The notes under the pieces: model-generated | The model's database searches: none | What the model was told of the DNA's origin: nothing | What the model saw: the letters and a program-made list of their open reading frames with translations, nothing else | Shown: positions 28,466-38,000 of the stretch, piece by piece | Layout: the number at the start of each line of letters is the position of its first letter | Numbering within the stretch: position 1 is the stretch's first letter | Source of the DNA: Gammaproteobacteria bacterium | GTDB lineage: Bacteria; Pseudomonadota; Gammaproteobacteria; Pseudomonadales; Pseudohongiellaceae | DNA: 64,000 bases | Direction: 5' to 3' | Assembly: GCA_021773355.1 (NCBI GenBank) | Contig: JAJFKE010000011.1 | Span: forward strand, 355,149-419,148 | Program-made: the position numbers and the translations under genes

Positions 28466-29554
28466 ATGTCTAAACACAAAAACAACGCCACTGAAGTAGC
28501 TACCCAAATATTACAAAGTCTCAGAGATGATGGCTTGTTAAGTGAATCCACCGAACGCGATTCGGATGTACTTGATCACCTTGCCAACGTTCTCGTATAC
28601 GCGGGATTTCCTGAGCGGGACGTTCTCACAAAAAATATAACCATCCTATTATCCGATATTCGCGGCTTTTCTAATATAGCAGAGTCTTACCCAGCGACCG
28701 ATGTAGTGCAAATGTTAAATCGCTACTTCCAGGCCATGGGCGACATCATAACTAGTTATGGCGGCACCATAGATAAAATGATGGGTGACTCAATACTGGT
28801 TGTATTTGGTATTCCACAAGAGCGAGAAAGCGACGTTGAAAACGCAATTGCTTGCGCCGTTGAAATGCAGATGGCAATGAGCAAATTAAACAAAACGAAT
28901 CAATCTCTGGGTATGCCGGATTTATTCGTAGGCATCGCTATCAATACCGGTTCTGTAGTAGCTGGTGATCTTGGTTCTAAGCACTATCACGAATATACGA
29001 TTATTGGCGATGAGGTAAACCTAACATCTCGAATTGAAGCCCACTGCTTGCGCGGGCAGATACTCATCAGCGAAAACACCTACGAATTGAGTAAAAATTT
29101 TGTCGAGGTCGGATCACCAAATCGAGTAGAAGTGAAAGGTGCGAGAGACGCCATAGACTTATATGAACTTTACGCCACCGAACGACCCAAAAACATGGAA
29201 GTGCCACGCCGCGAAGGAAGGAAAAGCCCCAGAATCAAAGTCAGCATGCCGGTCATATTTCAGAATTTGGCCGGGAAAATCGTACTCGATGAAAAATATA
29301 GCGGCGAGGTGATCGATATTAGTTACCATGGTTTACTGGTCGAAACAGACGTAAAGCTAGGCAAGTCATCAGAAATAAAAATGGCGCTATCAGTTGAATT
29401 ATTCAGCGATCGTACTACGGATGTCTATGCACGAATTATTAACACCGAGAAAGTGGCCGATCACTATAAAAGCAGCATGGAATTCACCACCATAGGCACG
29501 GAAGGAGTGAAGGCGATTAAGCAATACGTGGACAACATGGTGGGCATAGGTTAA
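28466..29554 (+). CDS. Class III adenylate/guanylate cyclase fused to a PilZ domain
   Basis: This is a 362-residue cytoplasmic protein. Residues about 1-50 are helical. A class III nucleotidyl cyclase domain follows (55-240): ILLSDIRGFSNIAES has the first metal aspartate, GGTIDKMMGDSILVVFG has the substrate lysine and the second metal aspartate, and YTIIGDEVNLTSRIE is the dimer and catalytic strand. Lys and the downstream acidic/Thr residues suggest ATP as substrate. Residues about 250-360 form a PilZ domain (RREGRKSPRIKVSMPV, then DISYHG). This joins cAMP synthesis to c-di-GMP binding in one chain. It is convergent with the cupin gene. Confidence 0.88.
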   Translation: MSKHKNNATEVATQILQSLRDDGLLSESTERDSDVLDHLANVLVYAGFPERDVLTKNITILLSDIRGFSNIAESYPATDVVQMLNRYFQAMGDIITSYGGTIDKMMGDSILVVFGIPQERESDVENAIACAVEMQMAMSKLNKTNQSLGMPDLFVGIAINTGSVVAGDLGSKHYHEYTIIGDEVNLTSRIEAHCLRGQILISENTYELSKNFVEVGSPNRVEVKGARDAIDLYELYATERPKNMEVPRREGRKSPRIKVSMPVIFQNLAGKIVLDEKYSGEVIDISYHGLLVETDVKLGKSSEIKMALSVELFSDRTTDVYARIINTEKVADHYKSSMEFTTIGTEGVKAIKQYVDNMVGIG

Positions 29555-29590
29555 TCGGCTCAACCGCTGATGCACCGTTATCAGAAATTC

Positions 29591-30109
29591 CTATTTTAGC
29601 TCCAATCTGTTGTCCGGATCAGGACGGAAAATTAGATACTCAATCTCTCCTTCTAATTCGCTCCACCAATGCGGAGTGTGTCCGGGAATAATAATTACGT
29701 CTCCAGGAACTACTCGCCGTGTGACCCCGTCTTCTATAGCTTTCGCTCTAACCCAGCTATCATTACCAGGGGCAGGATAAGAATCTACAAGTGTACCGCC
29801 AGTTACTAAGGTGGCAGCACCTTTCAACATATAGTAAATCTCGGTGGTATCTACCAGATGTACGTTTACATCTCCTGTTACACCGTCGGGTCTATATACG
29901 CCGAATACTCCAATCCGAATATTCCCGGTTGATTCAACAACCCGTATTGCCCGATCGCTTACTCGGTCTCGGGGTAGAGCATCAATGAATGCCTGAATTT
30001 CCTGCCCCGAAATATCTGTGGCAACAGGGGGAGTAGCCGGTGCCGGCGTTTGCGCTAATATTATTGGACTGAGTAGAATGCACAACAAGGTAATTGCTGT
30101 TTGTTTCAT
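29591..30109 (-). CDS. Exported cupin-domain protein
   Basis: This 172-residue protein has a signal peptide (MKQTAITLLCILLSPIILAQ). A single cupin barrel follows: VNVHLVDTTEIYYMLKGAAT holds the first motif with H, E and Y positions, and PGDVIIIPGHTPHWW the second motif with the metal histidine. It would be a small periplasmic metal or ligand-binding protein. The start at 30109 has GGGAG upstream; the longer frame to 30211 would put a polar stretch before the signal. Function is unknown. Confidence 0.82.
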   Translation of the reverse strand: MKQTAITLLCILLSPIILAQTPAPATPPVATDISGQEIQAFIDALPRDRVSDRAIRVVESTGNIRIGVFGVYRPDGVTGDVNVHLVDTTEIYYMLKGAATLVTGGTLVDSYPAPGNDSWVRAKAIEDGVTRRVVPGDVIIIPGHTPHWWSELEGEIEYLIFRPDPDNRLELK

Positions 30110-30413
30110 TATTTTCTCTCCCGCTAGACCATTGTTTCCGTCGCCGATTGTACTGGGCATTCGACTGTAAAGCAGAAAATCTGGCACATTCGCTTGGCAA
30201 AACCCATGCATCCTTACTACAAGCCAGTATTCATGCGGTTTCGCTCTTTAAGAGCCTACAATTTGTAACATATGTGGAGCCTGTGTTCTCCTATAATCTC
30301 GCTTTAGCTTCAAGCAATCTCATAGCTCGACATTCCGGCCTACCAGCTAGTAGGCATTATGGATTCATTAGAGCCTCTAAATCAACGAATCGGTGCCTGG
30401 CGAACCTAAACCA

Positions 30414-32612
30414 ATGACATTTACAAACTACTCCATCCTATTACGTTGCTACCGCATCGCTGTGGTGCTATCAGTTTTGAGCTTTGCCAGCTGGAGCATG
30501 GCGCAAGATAATGTAGGTGAAGATTCTACCGTTGTTTATCCTGCCGCTTATTTCACCGAATTCAATCCACTAACCGCCCAGGACATGCTCGACAGAATTC
30601 CCGGCATAGGTTCTGCAACCGGTGGCAGCAATCGGGGCGGACCGCCCAGGGGATTCTCCGGCTCCGGTAATCCTTCCAGCGGTGGGCGCGGATTTGGTGG
30701 TGGAAATAGCGGTGGCAACGAAATTTTAATTAATGGCAAACGCACTGCAGGAAAAAATAATCAAACCAGCGGCCAGCTAAATCGAATAGCCGCAAATCAG
30801 GTGAATTTCATCGAGATTATCCGCGGCACCTCTGGTGAGTTGGATGTACGCGGTAGCGGCCAGGTAGTTAATGTTGTGTTGCTCGAAGAGTTGTCCGCCA
30901 CTAGTATTTCTTACGAAGGCAGCATGCAACGTTATCTGGATCATGAAACAGAAGCTGGCGGGTCAGTTTCCCTAAGCGGCCAAACCGGGGGGTTTAGCTA
31001 TGTCTTGAATGCATCTGCCGAGCCTCGTTACGATCACTCCGTTAGCAAAGAGAACAGCATACTTGGTGATTTCACTGCTAACGATATCGTCCGTGAAGAT
31101 AGGATACAGGAGCAAACCTCTTACGATCTCAGCGCCAATTTAAATTATGAATTCGATTCTCGCAACAGCGTGAGATTCAACGCATTATTTTCTGAACACG
31201 ATAACCCAACTGAAGTTTCTCGCTTTACCACAAACTTGCGAACAACTCCTAACACCTTGACGCAGGAACGAGAGGATATTCCAGGGCAACAGGATAATTG
31301 GGAAATCGGAGGAGACTACGAATACCGGCAAGCTAATGGCAACCGCTTTAAGGTTCTTTTTATTAGCAACGAGGACAATAAGTCGGCAATACGTGAAAGA
31401 TTCGAAATTTTAAGCAATGGTGGTGAGCAGAAGGATTTATTCCTCAGTACCGCCAGCGTGACCAAAGAGCGCATAGTTCGAGGCTCATATACCTTGAATT
31501 TTACAGCTGAACAAGACATCGAATTTGGCGCAGAAAGAGCACAAACCATCCTGGATTCTAATCTAGCACTAGGTTTGGCTAGCGACACTGGTATTCCCTC
31601 TTCCAGCTTCGGAGGCTTAGTCCCACAAACCATATCCAATGCCAATTCCAAAGTTGAGGAAATTCGTTACGAGCCGTTCGTTATTCATAACTGGATACTA
31701 AATTCTCAGATGTCACTGGAAACCACGCTCCTCTATGAAACCTCGGAAATTGAACAAACAGGTGATGTATCGAATAAGCGAGATTTCGATTTTGTTAAAC
31801 CCAAGGTCGATTTCCGTTACGATTTGACACCACAACTACAGCTTCGCGGCACCATCGAGAAAGTTGTCAACCAGCTAAGTTTTGCAGATTTCGTCGCGGC
31901 CAATGACGACCAGGATGATGACGCGAACACCCAAGCTGGCAACGCCAATCTACGGCAAGAATGGTTGTGGAAGTACGATATCAACGCGGAGTACCGGCTA
32001 CCAAACGACATAGGCGTTGTCGATGCCAACGTCTTCTACCACCAGCATAATGATGTGATCGAACGCATCGACGTTTCGAGCTCGGAAGACAACTTGGCGT
32101 CTGCAAATGGAAATATCGGTGATGGAGAAATGTATGGCATTAGCCTGAATGCGAGTATTCGCATGCGCATGATCAATTTACCGAATTTACTGATTACCTC
32201 CAGTCTTACTGTTCAAGATTCCAGCATCACCGACCCTTTTCTCGGCATCGACAGGCGCTTTCAATTTGATGCAAGAGGCTTCAACTCTTTCGGTTTCCGC
32301 CATGATCTACCGCAGTGGAATATGAATTGGGGCGGACAATGGATGAATCGACACGATGGCAACAATAAGCGCTATGATATCGATGACATAGAACTAGCCG
32401 CCGGAGACCCTCGCGCGACTGTATTTGTCGAGTATGTTGATAGCCGAGGGTTAACCTATCGCTTCGATGCAAATAATTTCACCAACAATCTAGGATGCCG
32501 CGAACGCCAGCGCTTTGTTGGCAGAATATCTTCAGGAGTTCTTGAGGAAATTGAGGATCGCTGCTCTGGCTCCGGGCGCACGCTTAGCTTCAAAATCAGT
32601 GGTACTTTTTAG
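30414..32612 (+). CDS. TonB-dependent outer-membrane receptor
   Basis: This 732-residue receptor has the signal peptide MTFTNYSILLRCYRIAVVLS. A plug domain follows with a Gly-rich insert (about residues 60-110) and the plug ends ILINGKRTAGKNNQTSGQ and VNFIEIIRGTSGELDVRG. The beta-barrel occupies about 180-732 and ends SGTF with the final Phe for BAM-dependent insertion. A TonB box is not clear. The substrate is unknown. I chose the ATG at 30414; the frame is open from a GTG at 30393. It is followed by a YeeE/YedE transporter gene. Its barrel end matches the remnant at 13371-13826. Confidence 0.9.
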   Translation: MTFTNYSILLRCYRIAVVLSVLSFASWSMAQDNVGEDSTVVYPAAYFTEFNPLTAQDMLDRIPGIGSATGGSNRGGPPRGFSGSGNPSSGGRGFGGGNSGGNEILINGKRTAGKNNQTSGQLNRIAANQVNFIEIIRGTSGELDVRGSGQVVNVVLLEELSATSISYEGSMQRYLDHETEAGGSVSLSGQTGGFSYVLNASAEPRYDHSVSKENSILGDFTANDIVREDRIQEQTSYDLSANLNYEFDSRNSVRFNALFSEHDNPTEVSRFTTNLRTTPNTLTQEREDIPGQQDNWEIGGDYEYRQANGNRFKVLFISNEDNKSAIRERFEILSNGGEQKDLFLSTASVTKERIVRGSYTLNFTAEQDIEFGAERAQTILDSNLALGLASDTGIPSSSFGGLVPQTISNANSKVEEIRYEPFVIHNWILNSQMSLETTLLYETSEIEQTGDVSNKRDFDFVKPKVDFRYDLTPQLQLRGTIEKVVNQLSFADFVAANDDQDDDANTQAGNANLRQEWLWKYDINAEYRLPNDIGVVDANVFYHQHNDVIERIDVSSSEDNLASANGNIGDGEMYGISLNASIRMRMINLPNLLITSSLTVQDSSITDPFLGIDRRFQFDARGFNSFGFRHDLPQWNMNWGGQWMNRHDGNNKRYDIDDIELAAGDPRATVFVEYVDSRGLTYRFDANNFTNNLGCRERQRFVGRISSGVLEEIEDRCSGSGRTLSFKISGTF

Positions 32613-32722
32613 AACGATTCTGTGAAGGCAGTCAATCTTCTTAATAATAACAATAAACCCGTATGTCATTGCTGTTCTGGACAGTCAGCGCAGCCTCTTA
32701 CCAGGGACTCAGGGGAAATACT

Positions 32723-33916
32723 GTGAATACCCAAAGCAACAGTTCGATCAGCCATTCAAAACTAGATACCACCAATCGCAACACGATCATCAGCAGTGCG
32801 GCGCTTAGCTTGGTTCTCTGCGTTTACCTTGGCAACTACTATGGCTGGCGACAAGCAGCGTTATTTATCGTTGGCGTAGCTGCAGGCTTATTTCTCTACC
32901 ACGCGGCATTTGGATTTACAGCGGCTTGGCGCGAGGTTGTAAACAGCGGTCGAGGCGCAGGCTTGCGCGCACAGATGGTGATGCTGGCTGTAACTGTTCT
33001 CGTATTTACGCCTCTGATAGCGCAGGGAGAACTCTGGGGCGTAAGTCTTAGAGGCAGTGTCGCTCCGCTGAATGTGGCTGTAATTTGTGGTGCCTTTATG
33101 TTTGGCGTAGGCATGCAACTTGGCGGCGGCTGCGCATCGGGAACCCTATTCACCGCCGGGGGTGGCAATGTTCGGATGTTAGTGACTCTAGGAGCTTTCA
33201 TAGCCGGATCTCTGCTGGGCACCCAGCAATGGTCAATGTGGCAGGGAGTTCCTGGTATAGCACCCATATCCTTGGCACAGAATTTCGGTGTTTTAGCCGC
33301 AATCGCAATGAGTCTAATTTTATTCGCCGCCGTCTGGTTCGCTACCGCAGCATACGAGCATTATCGCTATGGTAATCTAAAGCATGATAGAGATGTTGAG
33401 CGCCCCTATGCCTGGCTGTCAGGGCCATGGCCACTACTCGCTGGTGCGCTAGCCTTGGCGGCAGTAAATATTGCTACCCTGGTATTGGCCGGACGTCCCT
33501 GGGGAGTCACTTCTGCCTTCGCTCTGTGGGGAGGCAAGATAGCTGTGTTTCTCGGCATGGACGTTAGCAGCTGGGCCTACTGGCAGAGACCTGGGCTAGC
33601 TAACGCTCTGGAACAGAGTATATTTACCGACATTACCTCGATAATGAATATCGGCATTATGTTAGGTGCACTACTCGCAGCCGGGCTTGCGCAGAAATTC
33701 TCTCCCTCATTCAGATTACCGCTAAAGTCCGTACTGGCAGCAGTTCTTGGCGGTCTGCTGCTTGGCTATGGTGCCAGAATCGCCTTTGGCTGCAATATAG
33801 GTGCTTACTTTGGCGGCATAGGATCAACCAGTTTGCATGGTTGGCTGTGGTTTATCGCTGCTTTCTTAGGCAGCACTGCGGGCACCAGAATTCGCCCATA
33901 TTTTGGCCTGAGTTAG
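32723..33916 (+). CDS. YeeE/YedE family transporter
   Basis: This is a 397-residue polytopic inner-membrane protein with two homologous halves. Each carries a conserved cysteine motif: GVGMQLGGGCASGTLFTAGG in the first half and YGARIAFGCNIGAYFGGIG in the second. E. coli YeeE uses such cysteines to carry thiosulfate. The start is uncertain: the frame is open from ATG 32663, but AGGGG lies eight bases before an in-frame GTG at 32723, so I prefer the latter. A sulfur-transfer partner such as TusA/YeeD is not present next to it. Confidence 0.88.
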   Translation: MNTQSNSSISHSKLDTTNRNTIISSAALSLVLCVYLGNYYGWRQAALFIVGVAAGLFLYHAAFGFTAAWREVVNSGRGAGLRAQMVMLAVTVLVFTPLIAQGELWGVSLRGSVAPLNVAVICGAFMFGVGMQLGGGCASGTLFTAGGGNVRMLVTLGAFIAGSLLGTQQWSMWQGVPGIAPISLAQNFGVLAAIAMSLILFAAVWFATAAYEHYRYGNLKHDRDVERPYAWLSGPWPLLAGALALAAVNIATLVLAGRPWGVTSAFALWGGKIAVFLGMDVSSWAYWQRPGLANALEQSIFTDITSIMNIGIMLGALLAAGLAQKFSPSFRLPLKSVLAAVLGGLLLGYGARIAFGCNIGAYFGGIGSTSLHGWLWFIAAFLGSTAGTRIRPYFGLS

Positions 33917-34057
33917 AGCCCATCTCGCACAGCCGGCTATGTCTATCCTCTTATTGACTACAGAAGCTGGTTAAGATTGATCTTGACGGCGGAGCACGAT
34001 TTAATCCACAACAGCAATAATCAATTCAAAATTTTTGTCCATGGAGAAAAGTACAAA

Positions 34058-34975
34058 ATGAAGTCTAATTTCCGAATTTCTATTTTTATATTCTTTTTAA
34101 CGAGCTTAGGTTCTCAAATCAGTGCACAGGAGTTTGTTGCGGGTGAGCCTTTAGGGGCTGTGAACGAGGCGGGTGTTAGAGTACCCATGTCCGATAACGT
34201 CAAGGTCTATGGTAGTTTCCATTTTTCTGAAAGTTGTACATTTGACCCAAACAAGAATCTTGTTCTGGCCATGAATAATGCGACACGAGGAGATGGTACC
34301 GAGAATGATGGATTCGTATCATTAATTAATCCGGACGGCAGCGTGCATACCGCCAAATGGATTGGTGCCACCAGAACCGGACTAGAGTTGCACCACCCTC
34401 TAGGCAGCGCCATAAGTAACGGTGTTTTATACACGGTTGATGTTGGATATGTCAGATCATTCAATCTCGCAACAGGCCAGCCGCTGCGTGCAGTACAGAT
34501 TCCAGGCGCGACTTTATTGAATGGAATTGCTGTCTCTAGTGACGGAACCGTTTATGCGTCCAATACTCGATCTCCCGAACGGATATTCAAAGTCACTCCC
34601 GACGGCGTTGTTTCAACATTCGCAGATGGCGCGCCACTGGCCGCACCTAACGGGGTCGCAATGGATCTTGACGGTAACATCGTGGTGGTGAATGTGAATG
34701 ATGCCGCTGTAATCACCTACAACCCTGAAGGGGAAGTTATTCGGACAGAGCATTCGGTAGAAGGCGGCAACGACGGTATTGTAGTAACCGAGGATGGCAG
34801 CAAATACACTAGCAGTGTACGTTTTGGCAGTGTCTCCAGAATCAGACCTGGGCAAGAAGCTGAAGTCATCGCCTCGGGCATACCCAGTGCAGCATCCATG
34901 TGCTACGACTCAATACAGCGCCAACTGGTAATTCCAATGAATGGGAATTATGCACTGGCTTTTATTAAACTCTGA
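34058..34975 (+). CDS. Exported SMP-30/gluconolactonase-like propeller protein
   Basis: This 305-residue protein has a signal peptide (MKSNFRISIFIFFLTSLGSQ). The rest is a beta-propeller of the SMP-30/NHL type: LLNGIAVSSDGTVYASNTRS, APNGVAMDLDGNIVVVNVND and GNDGIVVTEDGSKYTSSVRF are blades, and the Asn/Asp positions fit the lactonase metal site. A lactonase activity is possible but unproven. GGAG precedes ATG 34058. Convergent with the receiver gene at 35184. Confidence 0.82.
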   Translation: MKSNFRISIFIFFLTSLGSQISAQEFVAGEPLGAVNEAGVRVPMSDNVKVYGSFHFSESCTFDPNKNLVLAMNNATRGDGTENDGFVSLINPDGSVHTAKWIGATRTGLELHHPLGSAISNGVLYTVDVGYVRSFNLATGQPLRAVQIPGATLLNGIAVSSDGTVYASNTRSPERIFKVTPDGVVSTFADGAPLAAPNGVAMDLDGNIVVVNVNDAAVITYNPEGEVIRTEHSVEGGNDGIVVTEDGSKYTSSVRFGSVSRIRPGQEAEVIASGIPSAASMCYDSIQRQLVIPMNGNYALAFIKL

Positions 34976-35051
34976 ACTGAATATAGCTGCCCTGCTTCGA
35001 TTTAAGATAAAATCAGATTGAGGCTAGGCAGCCTTGATTGTGTGCGGAGCG

Positions 35052-35116
35052 AGCGTGAATAAGCCTGCCTTGTTTTAGTTCGAATATTTTTCAAATCGAT
35101 TCACATTATTCACGCT
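35052..35116. repeat. Inverted repeat between convergent genes
   Basis: AGCGTGAATAA at 35052-35062 is repeated inverted as TTATTCACGCT at 35106-35116: eleven perfect pairs around a 43-base loop. It lies between convergent genes, so it may help to end transcription from either side, or be a protein binding site. The long loop makes it an unusual terminator. Confidence 0.4.
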
Positions 35117-35137
35117 GGGAAACCTGATAGAAATCTC

Positions 35138-35159
35138 TCTCTGATTTCAGAGAATTTTT
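35138..35159 (+). terminator. Candidate intrinsic terminator
   Basis: TCTCTGA, a two-base centre and TCAGAGA form a stem that is followed by A then TTTTT. It lies 160 bases after the SMP-30-like gene and reads in its direction. The stem is short and not GC-rich, so termination may be partial. Confidence 0.4.
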
Positions 35160-35183
35160 GTAACTGCTTTGCAAGATAGCATC

Positions 35184-35561
35184 CTAGCTGTTAGGCAGAA
35201 GTATTTGTATGACCTTCTGCTCAACATCTTTGAGTTGAAATGGCTTTCTCAAAACATCCACTGCGCCAAGCCCCACTACTTCCGATTTGTCCGCGACGTA
35301 ACCACTCATAACAATCACGGGAATTTGCGGGAAGTCCGTTTTTAGTATTCCAATTAAATCAATACCGCTCACACCCGGCATCGCCAAATCCAACAATATC
35401 AGTTTGATGTGCTCAGAATGATCCTTGATAGCTTGCAGGCCCTCCTTTCCCCCGCATCCCACCAGAACCTGAAATCCAATACTTTCGAGAGTTAGCTGCA
35501 CCAATTCGCATATGTCACTCTCATCATCGATAACCAAGATTGAACCAGTATAATGACTCAT
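35184..35561 (-). CDS. Single-domain response regulator (CheY-like)
   Basis: This 125-residue protein is a bare receiver domain. ILVIDDESDICELVQ has the acidic pocket, ILLDLAMPGVSG has the phospho-acceptor Asp (about residue 60), VIVMSGY carries the conserved Ser/Thr, and LRKPF the lysine. There is no output domain, so it must act by binding a partner, such as a kinase in a phosphorelay. No histidine kinase is adjacent. Confidence 0.9.
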   Translation of the reverse strand: MSHYTGSILVIDDESDICELVQLTLESIGFQVLVGCGGKEGLQAIKDHSEHIKLILLDLAMPGVSGIDLIGILKTDFPQIPVIVMSGYVADKSEVVGLGAVDVLRKPFQLKDVEQKVIQILLPNS

Positions 35562-35891
35562 TTTTCCTACCCACCCATTTTAAACCGTGAAGCCTTAGTC
35601 TGTGGCGTCTATGATCAGACAATTTGTCAGTGAATTGCGACCACCCCAATGTAACAAATATGACGGGATTATGGGCTGCGCTGCTGCTTTAAACAAGTGC
35701 TAAATATTGCTCCAAGAAGCCCCCTCTCTGTCACCATGCGACACCGTCTACATTGTCTGCGCCCTGATCGTTTGCATACTATTACAAGCAATTGAAATAT
35801 AATCGAGGAAGCACTGAGCACGTATATGTATTCTTACTAATAGTTAAACTATGTTGTCTTCTCCTAACAGCGGACCCCACGGCCGATCAAA
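35562..35891. other. Intergenic region upstream of the sugar cluster, with weak promoter candidate
   Basis: 330 bases between the receiver gene and the first gene of the plus-strand sugar cluster. TTGCAT at 35772-35777 and TATAAT at 35798-35803 are good hexamers but 20 bases apart, longer than the usual 16-18, so the promoter call is weak. No JUMPstart-like element is visible. Confidence 0.25.
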
Positions 35892-36779
35892 ATGAAAACG
35901 CAGTTCATATGGGTTCAGAGAATATTCCTGGCTTGCTGCCTAATTTTCCTATTAGTAATTTTTTTACGCAGCAGAGAAGAAATCCTACAAATAGTTTCCG
36001 CTGCAACGTACACACCTCTTTTTGTTGCATTAATTGTTTGGACGCTGTCAACTTTCTTAGTTCCGGGGCTTGCCTTGGTCGTGTTAAAAAGCCGTGGAAA
36101 TGCGGTCAATTTTTCTACTCTGCTATTCATTTATCTAAACCGAATCCCCGCCAAGTATTTGCCCGGCGGTATATGGCAAACTTTTGCTCGAGCCTATGAT
36201 CTCAGTTCTTTAGGAGTGAACAAAAAAGATATTGCACTGCTAGTCTTTTATGAAAATTTCTGGTCTGTATATGTAGCTTCAATGTTAGCCACCGCTGGTA
36301 TTTTTGCATTGGAGACAAATACCGTCTATGTACAATGGACTATGGTCTTGTTGCTTGCAGGCCTGTGTCTACCCCCAATATTTTTCGTTCTCAGAAAACA
36401 GGACTACATTCTTCCAGTAAGCGCATACCTGAAACTGTCAGCGGTTTGCATACTTTTCTGGTTGTGCGCTAGTTTTTCATTTCTGTGCTATTTGAATTCC
36501 CTCGACATCATGTCCTCTAATTACCACCCATTGCTGCTAATGTTTCACTACTTATTTTCCTATGTAGTCGGATTTGTTAGTATTTTCGCTCCACAAGGCA
36601 TCGGTGTTTTTGAAGTGGTTTTGTCCCAGGCAGGCAGCTTCACTATTCCCCTCGAGGAATTAGTGGTAATTCTCCTCGGTTTTCGCTTTATTGTGCTTAT
36701 AAGCGACCTCCTCGTTTGGCTTGCTTATTTTGCCCTTGTTAAATACAAGAATATTGCAAGCGTAAGGCAGGAGTCCTGA
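35892..36779 (+). CDS. Flippase-like membrane protein (LPG synthase TM family)
   Basis: This 295-residue protein has about eight membrane helices. KYLPGGIWQTFARAYDL is the family's conserved loop and FVSIFAPQGIGVFEVVL the later motif, both typical of UPF0104/lysylphosphatidylglycerol-synthase membrane domains. In polysaccharide clusters such proteins are thought to help in lipid-linked sugar handling. It is the first gene of the cluster and meets the next gene with no gap (stop at 36777-36779, ATG at 36780). A longer overlapping frame starting at 35792 does not look coding. Confidence 0.8.
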   Translation: MKTQFIWVQRIFLACCLIFLLVIFLRSREEILQIVSAATYTPLFVALIVWTLSTFLVPGLALVVLKSRGNAVNFSTLLFIYLNRIPAKYLPGGIWQTFARAYDLSSLGVNKKDIALLVFYENFWSVYVASMLATAGIFALETNTVYVQWTMVLLLAGLCLPPIFFVLRKQDYILPVSAYLKLSAVCILFWLCASFSFLCYLNSLDIMSSNYHPLLLMFHYLFSYVVGFVSIFAPQGIGVFEVVLSQAGSFTIPLEELVVILLGFRFIVLISDLLVWLAYFALVKYKNIASVRQES

Positions 36780-38000
36780 ATGGCGGCATGTAGAATTTGT
36801 AATAATCACTATCAGGAATTTATTTCTTTTGGCCAAATGCCCATAGCCAATGGCTTTCTTCTGCCCGAAAATTTCGAACAAGAATACTATTTTGAGATGA
36901 AGGTGGGATTTTGTACTCACTGCTCCATGGTGCAATTATTAGAACAGCCCGACCGAGAATTAATGTTTCACGAGGATTACGCCTTCTTCTCCTCACTTTC
37001 TCAAGGACAGACAATTCACTTTGAGAAACTGGCTAATAGATTAATTAAGGACTATCTGTGCGAAACCGATCCCTTTGCCGTTGAAATAGGAAGTAATGAC
37101 GGCATCATGTTGCAAAACTTGGCTGCAGCCGGAATTCGACATTTAGGCGTCGAGCCCTCAGAGAACGTTGCCGAGATTGCGCGTGGCAAGGGTATTAATA
37201 CAATCTGCAGCTTTTTTGACGAAGAACTAGCTACCAGGATAATAGAACAACATGGCCACGCCGATACAATTAGCTCGGCAAATGTTATTTGCCATATACC
37301 CTACATCCATTCGGTATTAGCCGGCGTAAAAAAATTGCTTAAACAAGAAGGTGTATTCATTTTTGAGGACCCCTACCTTGGAGATATTGTCGAAAAAGTA
37401 TCCTACGACCAGATTTACGATGAACATGTTTTCTATTTTTCGGCAACTTCTGTAAAGAATATGATTGCACAGCACGATCTGGAATTATTCGATGTGGAAC
37501 ACTTGGACGTACACGGCGGCTCCATGCGCTACTTCATCGCCAGAAGGGGCAGCCATCAGGTAACGGAAAAGGTCAGGACACTGCTGGCGAATGAAAAAGC
37601 ATTGGGTTTGGAATTACACGAAACTTATCAACAGTTAAGAAGAAACATCGAACACTCTCGTGACCAGTTGGTAGAAATACTTGAAAAAGTTAAACTCGAA
37701 CAGGGCTCACCCGTTGTCGCCTACGGCGCGACCTCCAAAAGCACGACTGTGCTCAATTATTGTGGTATAGGTCCCGAATTAATCGATTTTATAAGTGACA
37801 CAACACCAATAAAACAAAATAAATTTAGTCCTGGTATGCATATTCCGGTGAAGTCACCTGAGGATCTAGAGAAAAAACAACCAGACTACATTTTGTTATT
37901 CGCCTGGAATCACATGCAGGAGATTATGAACAAGGAAGCGCAATACAATGCCAGAAACGGCAAGTGGATCGTTTATGTGCCAGAGGTAAAAGTTATCTAA
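36780..38000 (+). CDS. Zinc-binding SAM-dependent C-methyltransferase of sugar pathway
   Basis: This is a 406-residue enzyme. The N-terminal zinc-binding domain has CRICN (residues 4-8) and CTHCSMVQL (about 46-54). The central Rossmann domain has [14 protein letters not shown], the SAM-binding loop, and the C-terminal domain has [15 protein letters not shown] with [11 protein letters not shown]. This three-part layout is that of NDP-deoxysugar 3-C-methyltransferases such as TylC3. It suggests the cluster makes a methyl-branched sugar. It overlaps the next gene by one base. Confidence 0.88.
   Translation: MAACRICNNHYQEFISFGQMPIANGFLLPENFEQEYYFEMKVGFCTHCSMVQLLEQPDRELMFHEDYAFFSSLSQGQTIHFEKLANRLIKDYLCETDPFAVEIGSNDGIMLQNLAAAGIRHLGVEPSENVAEIARGKGINTICSFFDEELATRIIEQHGHADTISSANVICHIPYIHSVLAGVKKLLKQEGVFIFEDPYLGDIVEKVSYDQIYDEHVFYFSATSVKNMIAQHDLELFDVEHLDVHGGSMRYFIARRGSHQVTEKVRTLLANEKALGLELHETYQQLRRNIEHSRDQLVEILEKVKLEQGSPVVAYGATSKSTTVLNYCGIGPELIDFISDTTPIKQNKFSPGMHIPVKSPEDLEKKQPDYILLFAWNHMQEIMNKEAQYNARNGKWIVYVPEVKVI

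Noticed and set aside
30361..30392. TTAGAGCCTCTAAATC resembling an end of the miniature elements
   Set aside because: No inverted partner or target duplication within several hundred bases, and the match is only partial.
35792..36199. 135-codon plus-strand frame overlapping the flippase-like gene
   Set aside because: The overlapping frame from 35892 has the membrane helices and family motifs and joins the next gene exactly.
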